A stretch of 64,000 nucleotides of DNA from Liquidambar formosana (lineage: Eukaryota > Streptophyta > Magnoliopsida > Saxifragales > Altingiaceae): contig CM077820.1 of NCBI GenBank assembly GCA_039720395.1, positions 13,601,848 through 13,665,847 of the forward strand, written 5' to 3'. Below, one piece after another: positions 11,506-21,064 of the stretch. Numbering within the stretch: position 1 is the first letter of the stretch; each line of letters begins with the position of its first letter. The notes beneath the pieces were generated by a model. The model searched no databases. It was given only the letters and a program-made list of their open reading frames with translations, and was not told the origin of the DNA. The translations under genes were made by a program, and so were the position numbers.

Positions 11506-11919
11506 TTAACAATTGACCCACTAAAAGTCCTTTAAGCTCTACCAAATCTATTGAACCTTAACCTCTATGACGCATACAAAGGTGAACAATTGCATTTCGA
11601 GGAAGGTGGGTTTTAGAAACTCAAGGTGCTAGAACTGTTGAAGTTGAATAGATTGAAGAGCATGATCATAGACAAAGGTGCACTGCCCCTTCTTAGACTT
11701 TTAACAATTGGTACTTGCCCACAACTTGAGACGGTGCCCTCTGGAATCCATCACTTACGGAACCTTACAACTCTTAACTTTGATGATATGCCAAAAGAAT
11801 TTGCTCTTCAGATGAAACCAAATGGTGGCCAGCTTTATTGGATTGTTGAGCATATACTAGCTATCTTCTTCTAATATGAGCGTGAAAGAGGAGGATATAA
11901 TATCTACCCCCTACGGTGA
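11506..11919 (+). pseudogene. CNL resistance pseudogene: last LRRs and C-terminus
   Basis: Resumes in frame after the LINE: LTIDPLKVL, then NLLNLNLYDAYKGEQLHF, then 'KLNRLKSMIIDKGALPLL', 'CPQLETVPSGIHHLRNLTTL' and the C-terminal QMKPNGGQLYWIVEHI block typical of RPM1-like proteins. In-frame stops sit at 11533 (CAA to TAA), 11614 (CAG to TAG) and 11872 (GAA to TAA). The ancestral stop is probably TGA at 11917, after YERERGGYNIYPLR. Two of the three stops are C-to-T changes at glutamine codons, and the paralogous fragment at 30175 keeps CAG where this copy has TAG. The C-terminus is otherwise well preserved. Confidence 0.9.
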
Positions 11920-12064
11920 TTTAGGAGGCATTTGCCAAAGTGAGTTTTGGAGTGCCCCTTTTGTTTTGTCGAATTGACTAGTGCACCCCTCTAAACTCTA
12001 TTGTCTGTTAGCATTTGTTGACATGATAATAAATTGTTTAATTGTTTATTACATTTCAAATATT

Positions 12065-12172
12065 TTCTTTTAATGCAAATAAGCACAGAATTTGAACATT
12101 TATTATTGCAAAGATAAAATACTATTAAGAGCCACTCAATTCAAAAATTGTGGACCCTTTAGAATAGGGTCT
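12065..12172 (+). repeat. Duplicated 3' flank of CNL (pairs with 27820-27932)
   Basis: Shares 'atttgaaca', 'attattgcaaagataa', 'ctcaattcaa' and 'tgtggaccct' in the same order with 27820-27932. This is diverged segmental-duplication material just downstream of the CNL pseudogene. No gene. Confidence 0.7.
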
Positions 12173-12399
12173 TACTCCAATATGGGACCTATGATTAAAA
12201 CCACTTAATTTTAGGGGACTTTGGCCACAAGTCCACAATTTTGAACTTGTGCAGTAATAAGTCCAAGAAAAATACTTATGTAGCCTTAAGTCCAATAAAA
12301 TAGGCATAGACAAAAATACCCTTCACCATGCACTTGTGGTTATAACCTTTGACTAGCTGCTAGCGTCATTGTTCTACATCCTCTATAGAGAAGTTATTG

Positions 12400-12790
12400 C
12401 CATCCAATACACCGCCAACCTCCTACTCCTCTTTCTCCAACACCTCTTCTAATGAAGTTTCTATACTAGATCTGGTGGTGAAACCACCAGTTTTTGCACC
12501 AGCTCACCAAACCCTACTCTAGCTTCTCCAACACCTCCTTCAATGGTGAATCCATCATCAGTTTCTATACGAGATTTGGTGGTAGCATCCTCCAGTAAAG
12601 TTTCTGCACCAAATTCGATAATGAAACCACCAGTTTTTGCACCAGCTTCACTAACCCCTGTTCTAGCTTCTCCAATGCTTCTTTCGGTAGTAAAATCATC
12701 GGTCTATATATATGAGATCCAGTGGTAAAACCATCAAATTTTACATTAGCTTTGCTAACCTCTATTCCTACTTTTCCAATGCTTTATCTA
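12400..12790 (+). repeat. Three degenerate ~115-bp coding-like repeats
   Basis: Words such as 'gaaaccaccagtttttgcac', 'cagctcaccaaaccc / cagcttcactaacccc' and 'ctagcttctccaa' recur three times. One 61-residue frame (12543-12728) contains SVSIRDLVV, KPPVFAPASLTPVLASP. It could be host sequence captured by the MULE and then decayed, or MULE-internal repeat. No known protein is recognised. Confidence 0.55.
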
Positions 12791-13159
12791 TTGGCTTAAA
12801 CACCTATTCTATCAACTGTTAAGTTTCCTTTGTTCTTTCCACTTGCATTTTCAGTTTCGACGAATCCCCCTCGTTGATCTTTATGTCCAAATTTAGTTTG
12901 ATTTGATCTGTGAGTTTGAAGATCCAAGAAAACGTTACTTGAGACCTAGAAGCTTCACCTGTCTTTCCTTTTCTTCAAATCAAGATGCTTCACCTTGTAT
13001 TGTACCAGATCAAACACAGTTATAAACCTCATACGAAGTAAATGAAATTAGTTTAGCCAATTTCACTTAGTTTAATCTATTCTGTATTTGTGTAACTATT
13101 TTAAAATTTGAATAATTGAATCCACACACATACACACGTACACACACAAAAATAAAGAT

Positions 13160-13840
13160 TAATTTTAAGTTTATCTATGTAACTGTTTTACGGGTTACAT
13201 GTAACTGTTTTACAAAACAACCTCTTCTGTAACCAGTTACAACTAAAAACAGTTACACAAAAATATAAGTTCATAAACTAATTTACATTCACCATTTCTT
13301 CCACAGAAATTTGTAAACAATTACATTTAAAAACAGTTACATACAATAAAACAGTTACATGTAACTGTTTTACAATCACCATTTATTCTGCACAAATCTG
13401 CAAACAGTTACATCTATAAATTGTTACATACAGCAAAACAATTACATGTAACTATTTTACATTAATTCATCATTTCATTTGCACAAATCTGTAAAAAAAC
13501 AACAAGTTTTATATTAGCAAACATGAAATTGACATAAACCAATGTTAGAAGCAATTAAAACTAAATAAATACAACTAAAATTTTTACACAAACAATGTAA
13601 TAAAAGCTATAATCTATAACCAACATTACAAATGAAGGAAAACAGTTACGCGCAACTTTTTTCAATCTAAGTCAAATTAAACACTAGAAAGCTAAAAATT
13701 GACAAATAATGTTAAAAGCAATTATAACTAAATAAATATAACTAATTTATTTACCTAAACAATGCAATAAAAGTTATAATTTACACATCACACCAACATT
13801 ATAAACAATTGAAAACAGTTACATGTAACTGTTTCAAGAC
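13160..13840. repeat. Cluster of CAGTTA/TAACTG palindromes
   Basis: At least ten copies of gtaactg/cagttac, several fused into cagttacatgtaactg, a perfect 16-bp palindrome (for example near 13350 and 13813). The core matches the CNGTTR/YAACNG recognition core of plant MYB factors. They lie in AT-rich sequence within the Mutator-like element. Binding is inference only. Confidence 0.6.
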
Positions 13841-14239
13841 AATTACATAAATTCTGTGTCAGTATTTTAGAAAAATTCAAATATATATTTTTTTAGTCAT
13901 TCTCTAGGAAGATTTAATTGGAAGATAAAGTATTAGGTGGTGTTGATTTATCTTCATCTACCAAAAAAATAAAAAATAAAAAATAAAAAATTGCAGAGAA
14001 AAGTATTAAAGAAAGTGAGGATAGTGATTCTCCAAAAGCATAATACTGAGCAAAGTCCACTACTGTAGTTGGTTCAAATACCCTTAAAGATGGAGCAAGC
14101 CCCAAGATAAAGGAAAACAACTCCCTTATGCCAAGAACTGATAAAAAATTTGTAAAATCTAACTCAATTTTCTGATAGAATCTAATTCTAATGTTTTCTT
14201 AGGGCTATTATGCCATAGGCATCAAATCTGCTATTTATT

Positions 14240-14345
14240 TCTTCACACACACACACACACTCTCTCTCTCTCTCTCTTCTCTCTCTCCTACAATGGGCAT
14301 TAGATCTGGAAAAAAAAAAAAAAAAAAAAAGATCTCTCTCTCTCT
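14240..14345. repeat. CA/CT microsatellites and poly(A)
   Basis: (CA)n passes directly into (CT)n from about 14243 to 14290, then about 22 A, then (CT)n again. The minus-strand 142-residue frame over this block is low-complexity by-product. Confidence 0.9.
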
Positions 14346-14627
14346 CTCTCCAGCCATTTGCATCAGATCTGCGGAAAAAAAAAGGAGGTACGATGGGTAT
14401 CAAATCTGCAAAAGAAAAAAAAAATAGAGGAAGGGGATGGGTTTGCTTCCATTTTTGTTGAGCATTATGATTCTTCCCTCTAATCGTTGGATCTGCAAAT
14501 TGTTCCATAGTGGTTAGCACCATTGATAAAAGGTAAAGCTTATGATAGGACTCTTCCTTCTCATCAATGGATTTGCAAGTTGTCTGATAGTGGTCAGCAC
14601 TATTGATGAAAGGCAAAGCTTGTGATG

Positions 14628-14629
<2 letters not shown>

Positions 14630-14661
<32 letters not shown>
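14630..14661. repeat. GA microsatellite
   Basis: About 15 uninterrupted GA units inside the Mutator-like element, followed by a further short GAGA run near 14697. Confidence 0.9.
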
Positions 14662-15039
14662 TCTTTGGGTCTATTAACTGGTGAGAGTGTCAGTGAGAGA
14701 GAGAGAGGTCTGTGGAGGGTGTTGATTGAACAGAGAGTGAGGTAGTTGGAAGGGTGGACAGGGCAATCTTGTCATTAAAAAAAAAAACATGTTCTCATCT
14801 TTGCAAAAACCCTACCGTTCTAACTAAAAGTTGGACTTATGGCTATATAAAATTTTTCCATGGACTTATGCCTTCATAAGTTATAAAAAGTGGACTTTTG
14901 GCTAATTTTCCCTTAATTTTATTTGCACATCCTATTAATTTTAATTTCTCAATGTTTTAGAAAAATATAAAAGGCTTTTTATAAAAATTGTCTAAGTTGT
15001 GCACTAGAAAACATTATTTTGAACATCTTTGTAGAAGGT

Positions 15040-15290
15040 TTTTTCAAAATCTTTTGTTTTAGTAGACTAGCTTTTTGGCCAAAATGAAACCGAGATGGTA
15101 AATGACCAAAATGTCTATTTAAACGACAGATTTTGGAAAAAATTTCTTCTGCAAAGTTATTCAAAATGATGTTTTATAATATACTATGTGATTAATTTTG
15201 ATAAAAACTTTTTATATTTTGGGTAAAACCTTGATAAGTTAAAATTAATATGGTTACAATAACCACTCCCTTCTAATATTTTAAATGACG
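15040..15290. repeat. Segmental-duplication block X (pairs with 31120-31350)
   Basis: Shares 'gccaaaa(a)tgaaac', a 'taaatg(a/g)c' word, 'cagattt' and 'caataaccac' in order with 31120-31350. The two copies are clearly diverged. In this copy the block precedes blocks Y and Z; in the other it follows Z, so the duplicated region was rearranged. No gene; 15291-15455 shows nothing recognisable. Confidence 0.65.
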
Positions 15291-15454
15291 CTTTTTGTAC
15301 ATAAGCTTTTTAATAAGCGAGTTGGATGTAAGGATCTAGAGCCTAAGACAGACTACCTCAATTGCAACCTTATTTTCATGTGAGAGTTAGATTGGTGATG
15401 AAAAATTGGACTCATGCCCATTGGTCTGAAATATTTTAAATTAAAATATGTCCT

Positions 15455-16440
15455 TCCTATACTTAAGTTTGTTCATTCTAATGGATAACAGGTGTCAGCA
15501 ATCAAAATTGTACCCAAATATTCTGTAATTTGGCTGGTGACCCTATTGCACTACCTACCATATGTAATAATATATATTTTTTTATTGTTAGGTTTTATTT
15601 GCTAGCAAAGATAGCCCGACATCAACTTGGTGGTTGTGGTGGTGGTGATTAATGTTGTTCTTGGTTTCTACTTATTGTCTATTTCATGGTTTTGATTTTT
15701 ATTTAAGTTCTGTTTAGTCTCTAAACATGATTTGGTTTGTAATATGCATCATTGGTACCATTTGCTTTGTCAAAACATATGGATCCTCTGGAAAAAACTT
15801 GCATAAGACCAGTTGTATAGGCCAGACGGTGAGACCAGCCAATTGGGGGGGGAGGAAAGTGCCTTTATCAGTGTACTTTTTGCACTGATAAAGGCACTTC
15901 TTTTCTGCACTGATAAAGGCACTTTCCTCCCCCCCATTGGCTAGTCTCACGAGTTAGCTATACAACGGTCCTATGCAAGTTCTTCTCGGATCCTCTTCAA
16001 TGTAGTCGACCCAGACTGGATATATATTAAAATTTTGTTTCAATTCGTTGTGTTGTTTTAATTGGAGAGTATGAAGCTTGCAATGCTCTGTCATGGGAAA
16101 TACATATAGCACCATGAAGTAGGTCGAGTGTTAGAATTCTCATAGATTGGAGATTGGGTAAAGTAAGTTTAGTGTTAGAAACTTCGAACTCTCATAGACT
16201 TTGCAACCTGTTGTGCCTTTCCTATATGGGAGGATACGTATATGGTGACCATCTTTTGCAAAAGCAAATGGAATTTGTTCAACATTAATTGGAGAGTATG
16301 AAGCTTTGCAATATGATTCATGTAGTTGACCCTTACTAGTTGATATTAAAATTTTGGTTTGTTGTGTTGTTTTAAATGGAGAGACTGAAGCTTTGCAATG
16401 CTCTGTCATGGGACATGTTTAGATTGAAACCTCCCCTGTT
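15455..16440. repeat. Segmental-duplication block Y (pairs with 28685-29265)
   Basis: Co-linear with 28685-29265: 'aagttt(g/a)ttcattct', 'ggttttat(t/c)tgctagcaaa', 'atgcatcattggta', 'tgtca(a/g)gacatatgg' and 'gcttgcaatgctctgtcatg'. The copy here carries the hairpin MITE 15790-15987, which the paralogue lacks. 16030-16130 and 16280-16410 are themselves repeats of one segment ('ggagagtatgaagctttgca'). No coding sequence. Confidence 0.75.
15790..15987. mobile_element. Hairpin MITE with 9-bp TSD
   Basis: A nearly self-complementary 198-bp element. The arms start GGAAAAAACTTGCAT and, on the other strand, GAGAAGAACTTGCAT. The inner arms 'ggggggaggaaagtgccttt' plus 'atcagtg' pair with their complement, with a third copy of the tip motif in the loop. 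The perfect 9-bp duplication ggatcctct lies at 15781-15789 and 15988-15996. The paralogous segment at about 29040 reads 'catatggtcctctttaatgt', a single-copy empty site. The 9-bp TSD suggests a Mutator-type MITE. A transcript would fold into a long stem. Confidence 0.9.
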
Positions 16441-16564
16441 CCCCCATCATATATACCCCTTTCGCAATCAATTTATTTTAAATTAATATTATAGATTAAC
16501 AATTTAATATAAAAATATATCAACGCTATTTCAGAAAAGTAAAAGATATTTTAAATATTTGAAA

Positions 16565-17415
16565 ATAAATTTTTTGGATTGATGTCAGTCAATCAAGTCG
16601 AGGAGCTCAATGAAAACCGGTGTCTAGAATATTGACACCAACGAATTTTAAGTTGTGTTCCCTAGTTACAACTAATTGTACGTTAATTCCAAATATTGCA
16701 AGTGATAAGAGTTTCTTTGGAAACTACAGAAATTTTCGAAACAAATTTAGAATACAATGTATAATAGTGGGGAAATTCTATTGTATCCACGCACAAAATT
16801 GAAGTACAGTCCTTTAAGTGGTAATTGAACATATATCAGTAGGGAAATTTTACAGTATCCAAAAAGAAAAAAATAACGAAAAAACAAAAGTGGAGTACTG
16901 TATCTTAAGTGGCAATTGATCAGTACTTTTGATCATATTCTATGGTAATTTGGTCATATTTATGGTAATAAAAAATTTATTCACATTTTGTAGTAATTGA
17001 CCACAATTGAAGTCAGAATATGTTTCTAGTAGACATGGCTCCCAATTGGGATCTGGATAAAAATATGAGTGAAGTAGTATTTTCCTTTTTAATATACTTG
17101 GGTAGCTCGCAATTTGTTAATGCAAACTCAAATGTGTAATTTAGGATATGTGGCGATTTCTTATTTATATTTGGTATATAACATTGGGTCCACTTTAAGA
17201 AACGTGGCAAATCTTAATTTTTCATACCAATGGCATGGTAACCCAATTGCATTTAGCTCACTTGTTAAGTGGGTGATCTTGGGTTTAAACTCATAAAAAC
17301 GCATTGATGTCCATTTATTCATATTAAGGGGGATTAGGAATAAATATAGGTTCTATTGATTGTCAAAGAAAAAAAGAAGTCCTAATTAATTTGCCATGAC
17401 TTAGCTAATTTTGAG
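16565..17415. repeat. Segmental-duplication block Z (pairs with 30220-31085)
   Basis: Shares 'aatcaagtcgaggagct', 'gaaaaccggtgtct', 'aatattgcaagtgata', 'agagtttctttggaaa', 'tataatagtggggaaattct', 'ggtccact' and 'aagtgggtgatct' with 30220-31085, in order. In the other copy this block directly follows a CNL LRR fragment, so it is CNL 3'-flank or intron material; here the LRR fragment is missing. Confidence 0.75.
17225..17377 (+). mobile_element. Possible tRNA-derived SINE remnant
   Basis: 'tagctcacttgttaagtggg' resembles a pol III A box, followed by 'gatcttgggtttaaactc', a diverged B box. The end is 'ttgtcaaagaaaaaaag', A-rich. A diverged copy lies at the same relative place in the other duplication (30890-31045), so the insertion predates the duplication. 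No TSD was identified. Confidence 0.4.
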
Positions 17416-17672
17416 GCGCATGCAATATCAAAATTTATAAGCAGCTGAAATTTTCTCTCTATGGTGAATATTTTGAATACGTACATCTAATATGGTATAG
17501 TAGGATTATGCAAAAAAGTCAAGAGATGGGCATATATAGTCAAGAAAAGTAAAATTTGACATTGCTCAATGACCTAATAACGATTTATTTTGCTTAAGAC
17601 CATTTTGTAGGGAGCACTACAACCTTGTTGGCAATTGGAGTTTTGCAGCCTGGCTGTTTTGGGTATAAGTTT

Positions 17673-18721
17673 TATAGAAAAACTGATTCTCATTCATAAT
17701 TGAATTGCATGATTACAAAATACCTTTGTCAAGGTTTAAATAAAAATCTAGAGCCAATTTAAATATGGATTGGAAATAAATTGGGCCTAATCAAATATTC
17801 TAAAATATTTTCAAATCCCTAATCAAATCACATCAACCCAATCTAAGATTGTGATGAGATACACTAATAGAGATTTAGTGTATCTCATTTACATTATTAT
17901 AATGCTTCTATTTATAATCTCTTACACTCCCCTTCAAATTTAGGTGGATTTTAATAAAAAATCTTCATGGATTTGCCGTTGAAATGATCGCCTTGTCGCT
18001 TGCTTGTATGCTTGGTTGGGTGTCCCTTTACCACTAGATTTTACTGATGAAGATTGTTTGGATGGAAATTAAGAACAAAGATAAGCCTCATGGGCTAAAA
18101 GAGGGTCTCTACGGGCAGGGCTTCTTTGTGTCACAATGTGCCTCAATGGACCAATAAACTTGGGATTTTTCATAGTCCTCAAGTCTTTCTTTTTGTTGTT
18201 CTTCTTCTTCCTTTGAACGAACCATTGATCAGTCCCAAGTTTTGAAACCTGATTAAACTTCTACACAAGCAAAAAATGAACATTATAGACTTAAATATAA
18301 CAAGGCAACTTAGTTGTTTGAAGAGGGAATAGAGGTGCTTTTTTTATTTTTTATTTTTTAAATACTAAAGAGAATGGAAAGGAAACAAATGTTTAAACTG
18401 GACGGGCGGCAAAAGTGCCACCCGCCGGAAGCATGGAAGCCGTTGAAGAAAAGCTCAAGTCCAATCATATAGAAAAACTGATTCTCATTCATAATTGAAT
18501 TACTTAATTACAAAATACATTTGTCAAGGTTTAAATAGAAATCTAAAGTCAATCTAAATATGGATTGGAGATAAATCAGGCCTAATCAAATATTCTAAAA
18601 TATTTTCAAATCCCTAATCAAATCACACCAACCCAATCTAAGATTACAATGAGATACACTAATAGAGATTTAGTGTATTTCATTTACATTATTATAATGC
18701 TTCTATTTATAATCTCTTACA
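17673..18721 (-). mobile_element. TRIM-like mini LTR retrotransposon
   Basis: Two 254-bp direct repeats, 17673-17926 and 18468-18721, about 95% alike by eye, bound a 541-bp interior. On the minus strand each starts TGTAAGAGATTATAAATAG (with a TATA-like word) and ends CAGTTTTTCTATA. The interior next to the left repeat is 'gaaggggag' on the minus strand, a polypurine tract directly before the LTR. No gag or pol is recognisable. The total of 1049 bp fits a TRIM or small non-autonomous copia element. No clean TSD is seen. Confidence 0.75.
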
Positions 18722-18725
18722 GAAG

Positions 18726-19040
18726 TGTTGGAAATATACCGCATCCCACGTTGATTAAATATCGAATTAAACATGTCTTCATATACCTATTTGGGCCCTC
18801 CACTTATAAGTTTAGGCTTTTAAATTGAAAACTTAACACAGTATTAGAGCATGTTGTTCTTGGGCGTATTGAGTCTATATTTGTTGTCCACGTGCAAAGC
18901 CTGTGTTAAGTTTACACATGAGAAGTGTTAGAAATATACCACATCTCACATCAATTAAATATCGAATTAAACATGTCTTCATATACCTGTTTAGACCCTC
19001 CACTTACAAGCTTAGGCTTTTAAACTGGAAACTTAATATA
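18726..19040 (+). mobile_element. Short LTR-like direct repeats, 200 bp apart
   Basis: A ~110-bp segment starting 'tgttggaaatatacc' at 18726 is repeated from 18926 ('tgttagaaatatacc'). The first copy ends 'acttaaca' and is followed by 'cagtattagagcatg', the second by 'taatatcaaagcatg'; both recall the 'tggtatcagagc' methionyl-tRNA PBS. Each copy is preceded by 'agaag'. This suggests a very small TRIM element or a tandem LTR-PBS remnant. Confidence 0.5.
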
Positions 19041-20048
19041 ATATCAAAGCATGTTCAATAAATCAAGACAAAAAATCATGGATGAGATCAAGAGCATGTG
19101 GAAAAGAATTAAGATAGAGCATATCAAGGAAAAAGATTGGAAAGAAATCATGGAGAAAAGTCAAAGAAGAATTTGATTTATTTCCTTTCTTGTTTTATTC
19201 AATAATTATTTGTTTCCATATTAGTTATTCTTGTTCTCTATATAATCTCACTAATGGGTTGATTGAAATCAAGCAATTATGAATAATATTCAGTTTTTAT
19301 ATAAGTTTGGCATTGATGCATGGCAATCACCACTGCAGCTATATTGCATGTGAATGGTTTCATTCAATGCCTTTTCCTTTCTATTATATCATAATTGAAA
19401 TGTCTTTCTCAAATTTGCAGCTGAACACCCAAGTTAAGAGTTGAAAACTAGTGGATTTCGTGAACAACTACTACGACGTAACTCATGGACAGTTGAATTA
19501 TGGCACAAAACTTGATCATGCATTTTTATCATTTTCAATGATAATGCTGGGTGCAATTTTGACCTTCTCCCCCCCTCCCCTTCTTTTTAAAATTATTTTA
19601 TTTTTATTTTTAAAATTTTGCTCATAGTGCTTACAGTATGTTTGGGTGTTGTTAGTTGACATAGATATGTTCAGCCATGGTACTGTTATGACTTACGAGT
19701 GCCCTGGGCAGACGGGAATTTATTGCATGAAATAATGCTCCAATGGAGATTATGTATGATATTTGAAAAGATGTTACGGATGGATATAGTCTGAAATGGA
19801 TTGATTCCTTTCTTTACCCAAAAGGGAGGAGATGGGGTGGGCCTAATCCCGTAATCCAATGTGGTGTGTTGTAATATTATGATATTTTAAAAGGGGATTT
19901 TGTTAAGGTAATGAGATTGGTATGGACTGTTGAAGGAATCCTCTGTATTGTCGTGTCATCGCTCGTATTATCATGGGCATATTCTTTAGTAAAGAGGAGG
20001 ATTAGATGAAGCAGTTAGTTGCTAACTTGCCCCTTTTTTTTTTTTTTT
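19041..20048. other. Non-coding, with LTR-like fragment
   Basis: 19070-19310 resembles a copia LTR: A-rich start, 'gttctctatataatctcac' as a TATA-like word, and an end 'gaataatattcagttttta'. The rest to 20048 has no recognisable gene, and ends in a T-run directly before the fold-back element. Confidence 0.35.
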
Positions 20049-21064
20049 GGGAATTACCGATTGAGTTTATCATTTCATGGTATTGCCCCCGAAGGACGGT
20101 CTTAGAATTGTAAAATTTGTAATGACCATTCGGGATGGCCTTAACTAGGGTGGGTGTGTGGTTAGTTTTTACTTTCCCATTCTACCCTTCTGCACTATAG
20201 CAAGCACAACGCCCATCCTCTCTCTCGCTCTCTCTCATCCCCTTTACAGCACCCATCCAATCCTTCTCTTTCATCCTCCCCCCTCAGCACCCGTCCAATC
20301 TGCCTCTCTCTCTCTCATCTCTGTCAGTCTTCATATGCACAGACCCTCTCTCTCTCTCTTTCTCTTCCCTTCAAGCTCCCGCTCAAGGAAACTTAACGGA
20401 CCAACATCTCACGGCGACCTCCCTCATACATCCAAACGACAGCCTCCTCCCTCACCGGCGGCAAGAAACAGCAGCAAGGAATGTGATGACCTGAATTATA
20501 TATATATATATATATATCACGTACTGTATATTTACATATGTATATGCAATTTTATTTTTTTTAATTATTTTTGGAAAGGATGACCCTACCTTATGTTTTT
20601 GGGGGCAAGGAACACCATGGTAGTGTCAAATTTTAGAGAAAATGACCGTAGGTTGAAGTTTTAGAAATTTCAGAATTTTGGATCATGAAAACCCGAAAAT
20701 TTTGGCTTAAAAATGAATAGGATTTTATAGGATTTTGAATGAAAAATTTATATACGCACGTAGTACTCTGCGTGAGCTTCGATTCAACAGTTGAATGATT
20801 GAAAACGGTTAAGAAACGAGAGAGATATTAATCGTCGAAGTTGGCCCATTGAACACACGGTGTAACCCGATTTAACAATGCAACCCGCGGGAGGTTGGAG
20901 GTGACCCATAGGACTATGATCCTGTGTGGGTGCATTCGTATACCTTACCTGTGTTCTCATGCATTTAAAAGCAATACGATAATCATATGAATCTCAAATT
21001 TGACCGTTGGACTCATCTTGATGGACTCTACCATGTGGGACCCTTGGTTCACCATTTTGACTAA
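20049..21064 (+). repeat. Left arm of fold-back element
   Basis: Pairs with 24794-25820 over nearly its full length. Shared words include 'ggacggtcttagaattgtaa', 'gggggcaaggaacaccatgg', 'aacccgcgggaggttg', 'cctgtgtgggtgcat' and 'ccatgtgggacccttggtt'. Differences are scattered substitutions and small indels, mainly in the C/T-rich and (TA)n parts. Confidence 0.92.

Larger units (their letters stand above)
12214..14912. mobile_element. Non-autonomous Mutator-like element, 2.7 kb
   Basis: Left end GGGGACTTTGGCCACAAGTCCAC; the right end read on the other strand is GGGAAAATTAGCCAAAAGTCCAC. The related TIRs carry further matches inward ('ataagtcca'). The flanking 9-bp duplication ttaatttta is perfect (12205-12213 and 14913-14921), as expected for Mutator elements. 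No transposase is recognisable. Contents: a repeated coding-like segment (12400-12790), a palindrome-rich AT segment (13160-13840), CA/CT/GA microsatellites (14240-14345, 14630-14660) and another run of GAGA near 14697. The same TIR family bounds the element at 49978-57676. Confidence 0.9.

Noticed and set aside
14188..14616. 142-residue minus frame
   Set aside because: Poly-Phe, Arg-Glu and Cys-Val runs from poly(A), (CT)n and (CA)n; low complexity.
17673..18721. Search for a 5-bp TSD at the TRIM-like element
   Set aside because: Flanks agttt and gaagt do not match; boundary or later mutation unclear, so no TSD is claimed.
20158..20583. 141-residue frame in the left arm of the fold-back (and its mirror 25380-25709)
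   Set aside because: Ser/Pro/Leu-rich translation of C/T microsatellite sequence ending in (TA)n; similarity between the two comes from the inverted arms and includes indels that break the frame.
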